Program-made: the position numbers and the translations under genes
Shown: piece after piece, positions 38,744 through 40,023 of the stretch
Numbering within the stretch: the stretch's first letter is position 1
Layout of the letters: each line of letters starts with the position of its first letter
The notes under the pieces: generated by a model
Seen by the model: the letters and a program-made list of their open reading frames with translations, nothing else
Told to the model about the DNA's origin: nothing
Database searches by the model: none
NCBI GenBank assembly: GCA_913058135.1
Contig: CAJXPR010000021.1
Coordinates: forward strand, 1-40,023
Source of the DNA: an uncultured Gammaproteobacteria bacterium
GTDB taxonomy: Bacteria > Pseudomonadota > Gammaproteobacteria > Pseudomonadales > Pseudohongiellaceae
DNA length: 40,023 bases
Direction of reading: 5' to 3'

Positions 38744-40023
38744 TTAATTAGTTTGTAACTTCTCGGGATCAATCACATAGAACCATGCGCGACTCCCGCC
38801 TGGTGTTCTACGCTGGACCTGGTATCCTTTGTTCCCCTTGCCTCCATCATCCGATTGAATTGCGTTGGCGGTTTTCAGTGCAAGCAATATCCGATCCTTA
38901 GTGAAACCTTTAGCTGCCTCTCTCAGTGCATTGAGAGTGAAAAGGTAGTTGCGTGACAGATTAGCTGTTGACTGATCGTAGTACCCGGCTCGGTGGTAGA
39001 CGACACGTGGGTTATCACCCATTTCGCGAATGGAGGAAAACCGACTGTCACCGTGGGCGTCTATAAAGTCAGCGATCCCTTGCAGGATCTGTCGGTCCTC
39101 CGTGTTGCCATTACCGACAGAGTCGAGCCACTCAGCAAACAACTTTTTGCATGCATTTAGTGCGGTGCCCTTACGCCACGGCAGCAATCCTTTTGCTATG
39201 GCGTATTCTCCAGCAGTGGCCACCGCACAGAAGCGGTCTGCAACTCTACCGGACTGTGCACTGTCTGAGTCGAAATGCTCTCTCAGCTTTCCGTAAAGGG
39301 AAGGAATTTCATCCTCGCTCCTCTCTTGAATAAGAATTTCAACTAGCGCCGGACCTGCCTGTCCATAATTCCCCATTACTGCAACGGAAAGAGCGCGATG
39401 AAACGCCTCTCCCGTCATTCCGTGCGTGTCATCGAATGCACGAAAGTTTCGGGTTCCAGCATTGATATCAACCATGCGTAGCTCCGCTCCTGCATGAGCG
39501 GGATTTCCCGAAAGCGCTGCGTGCTCGGTCAACGGACGTTCACCGCTAGATAAAAAGAAGAGGAGCCACACCAATTTATGTCGTGCCTGACGTTCGGCGT
39601 TCATAGTGCCTTTCCCCATGCCATTAGCAAGGGAATAGGCCATTTCTTGTATGTAGCGGGGATCCGCCCTCTTTATCTCATCGAGTAACAGGACGGTTTC
39701 ATTTCTTGCGGAAGCCTCTATTTCCAAACCATTCTTAGTGACAGCCCAGGAGGCGGCAAATCGGTCTGGGTTCCCCCACACCGTGGCCGCCACACGCTGA
39801 GCCAGTGATTTCCCGCTGGAGGAATCGCCTACCAAGTGGAACCCGCCACCAACAACACCTAGGCGCGCAAGCAACGGGCCGGTGAGGGCGCAACATAACG
39901 ACAGGATCAGTACCGTGTTTCCGGCACAAATGGAAGCTACCTCTTTTTTCCAGTCATCGAGTGAACCACGGTTAGAAAAAATCTCGGCGGCGCGACCTGT
40001 ATCCTGGTATTTCACAGTATCGC
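38744..40023 (-). CDS. DUF927 P-loop ATPase/helicase-like protein, 5' partial
   Basis: At least 426 residues; the N-terminus lies past the window edge, and the frame stays open to the last base. The C-terminal half of DUF927 is visible: GSLDDWKKEVASICAGN, CALTGPLLARLG, GGFHLVGDSSSGKSLAQRVAATVWGNP with the Walker A, VLLLDEIKRADP with Walker B, and LLFFLSSGERPL. DUF927 proteins are common in integrative elements and phages, next to primase and helicase genes, and are thought to act in DNA replication. It is first of the operon with the coiled-coil and 128-residue proteins. Confidence 0.88.
   Translation of the reverse strand, partial: DTVKYQDTGRAAEIFSNRGSLDDWKKEVASICAGNTVLILSLCCALTGPLLARLGVVGGGFHLVGDSSSGKSLAQRVAATVWGNPDRFAASWAVTKNGLEIEASARNETVLLLDEIKRADPRYIQEMAYSLANGMGKGTMNAERQARHKLVWLLFFLSSGERPLTEHAALSGNPAHAGAELRMVDINAGTRNFRAFDDTHGMTGEAFHRALSVAVMGNYGQAGPALVEILIQERSEDEIPSLYGKLREHFDSDSAQSGRVADRFCAVATAGEYAIAKGLLPWRKGTALNACKKLFAEWLDSVGNGNTEDRQILQGIADFIDAHGDSRFSSIREMGDNPRVVYHRAGYYDQSTANLSRNYLFTLNALREAAKGFTKDRILLALKTANAIQSDDGGKGNKGYQVQRRTPGGSRAWFYVIDPEKLQTN

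Larger units (their letters stand above)
33640..40023. mobile_element. Integrated genetic element (left end; continues beyond the window)
   Basis: From the tRNA 3' fragment to the window edge the base composition drops in G+C, genes switch from core metabolism to orphans, and element-type genes appear: AlpA-like regulator, XRE-ImmA protein, DUF927 ATPase. Iteron-like repeats and a tRNA attachment site complete the picture of a satellite or integrative mobile element. No integrase, capsid or conjugation gene is visible; the other end and the restored tRNA should lie to the right. Confidence 0.75.

Overview
The window is the start of an assembly contig from a gammaproteobacterium, most like the Pseudomonadales/Cellvibrionales group. 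The order trxA-rho-ubiD, the run hemC-hemD-hemX-hemY next to argH, the nearby hemB, and the pair yrfG-hslR close to pckA are all familiar from gammaproteobacteria. Bases 1-48 are not genomic: they are an Illumina Nextera i5 adapter with its index, so the first gene is cut at the contig edge.

Region 49-7118 holds a very large three-domain enzyme (GMC oxidoreductase, alpha/beta hydrolase, PhoD-like phosphatase), overlapping by 4 bases a membrane-bound hybrid sensor kinase. Region 7334-12144 holds argH (minus) facing away from a haem cluster hemC-hemD-hemX-hemY (plus); hemY is only an N-terminal stub. Region 12174-17291 reads leftward: ubiD, rho, trxA and hemB. ubiD sits between two inverted copies of a ~200-base hairpin-rich repeat. 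Region 17453-22267 holds a TVP38/DedA-flavoprotein fusion, a FliL-like secreted protein, a YbdG-type mechanosensitive channel and dsbB. Region 22296-27257 (minus) holds gshA, pckA, hslR, yrfG and a DUF4399 protein. Region 27582-33469 holds a TonB-dependent receptor, aspA, a Pmp3-family peptide and a Sel1-repeat protein.

From about 33640 to the window end the DNA is visibly richer in A+T and has a different gene content. It begins at a copy of the 3' end of a tRNA gene (phenylalanine type by its acceptor stem), forming a 73-base palindrome with a second, opposed tRNA 3' end. I read this as one end of an integrated satellite or integrative element. It carries iteron-like TGTCACAA repeats, an AlpA-like regulator, an uncharacterised gene translationally close to an XRE-ImmA metallopeptidase behind a promoter with repeated operator-like sites, and an opposing operon of a 128-residue orphan, a coiled-coil protein and a DUF927 ATPase cut by the window end. 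No integrase is visible; it would lie beyond the right edge.

The best candidates for something undescribed are the orphan-plus-XRE-ImmA module (35605-37520), the DUF927 operon with its possible iteron origin, the inverted repeats enclosing ubiD, and the three-domain fusion enzyme. No rRNA, CRISPR array or intact tRNA was seen.
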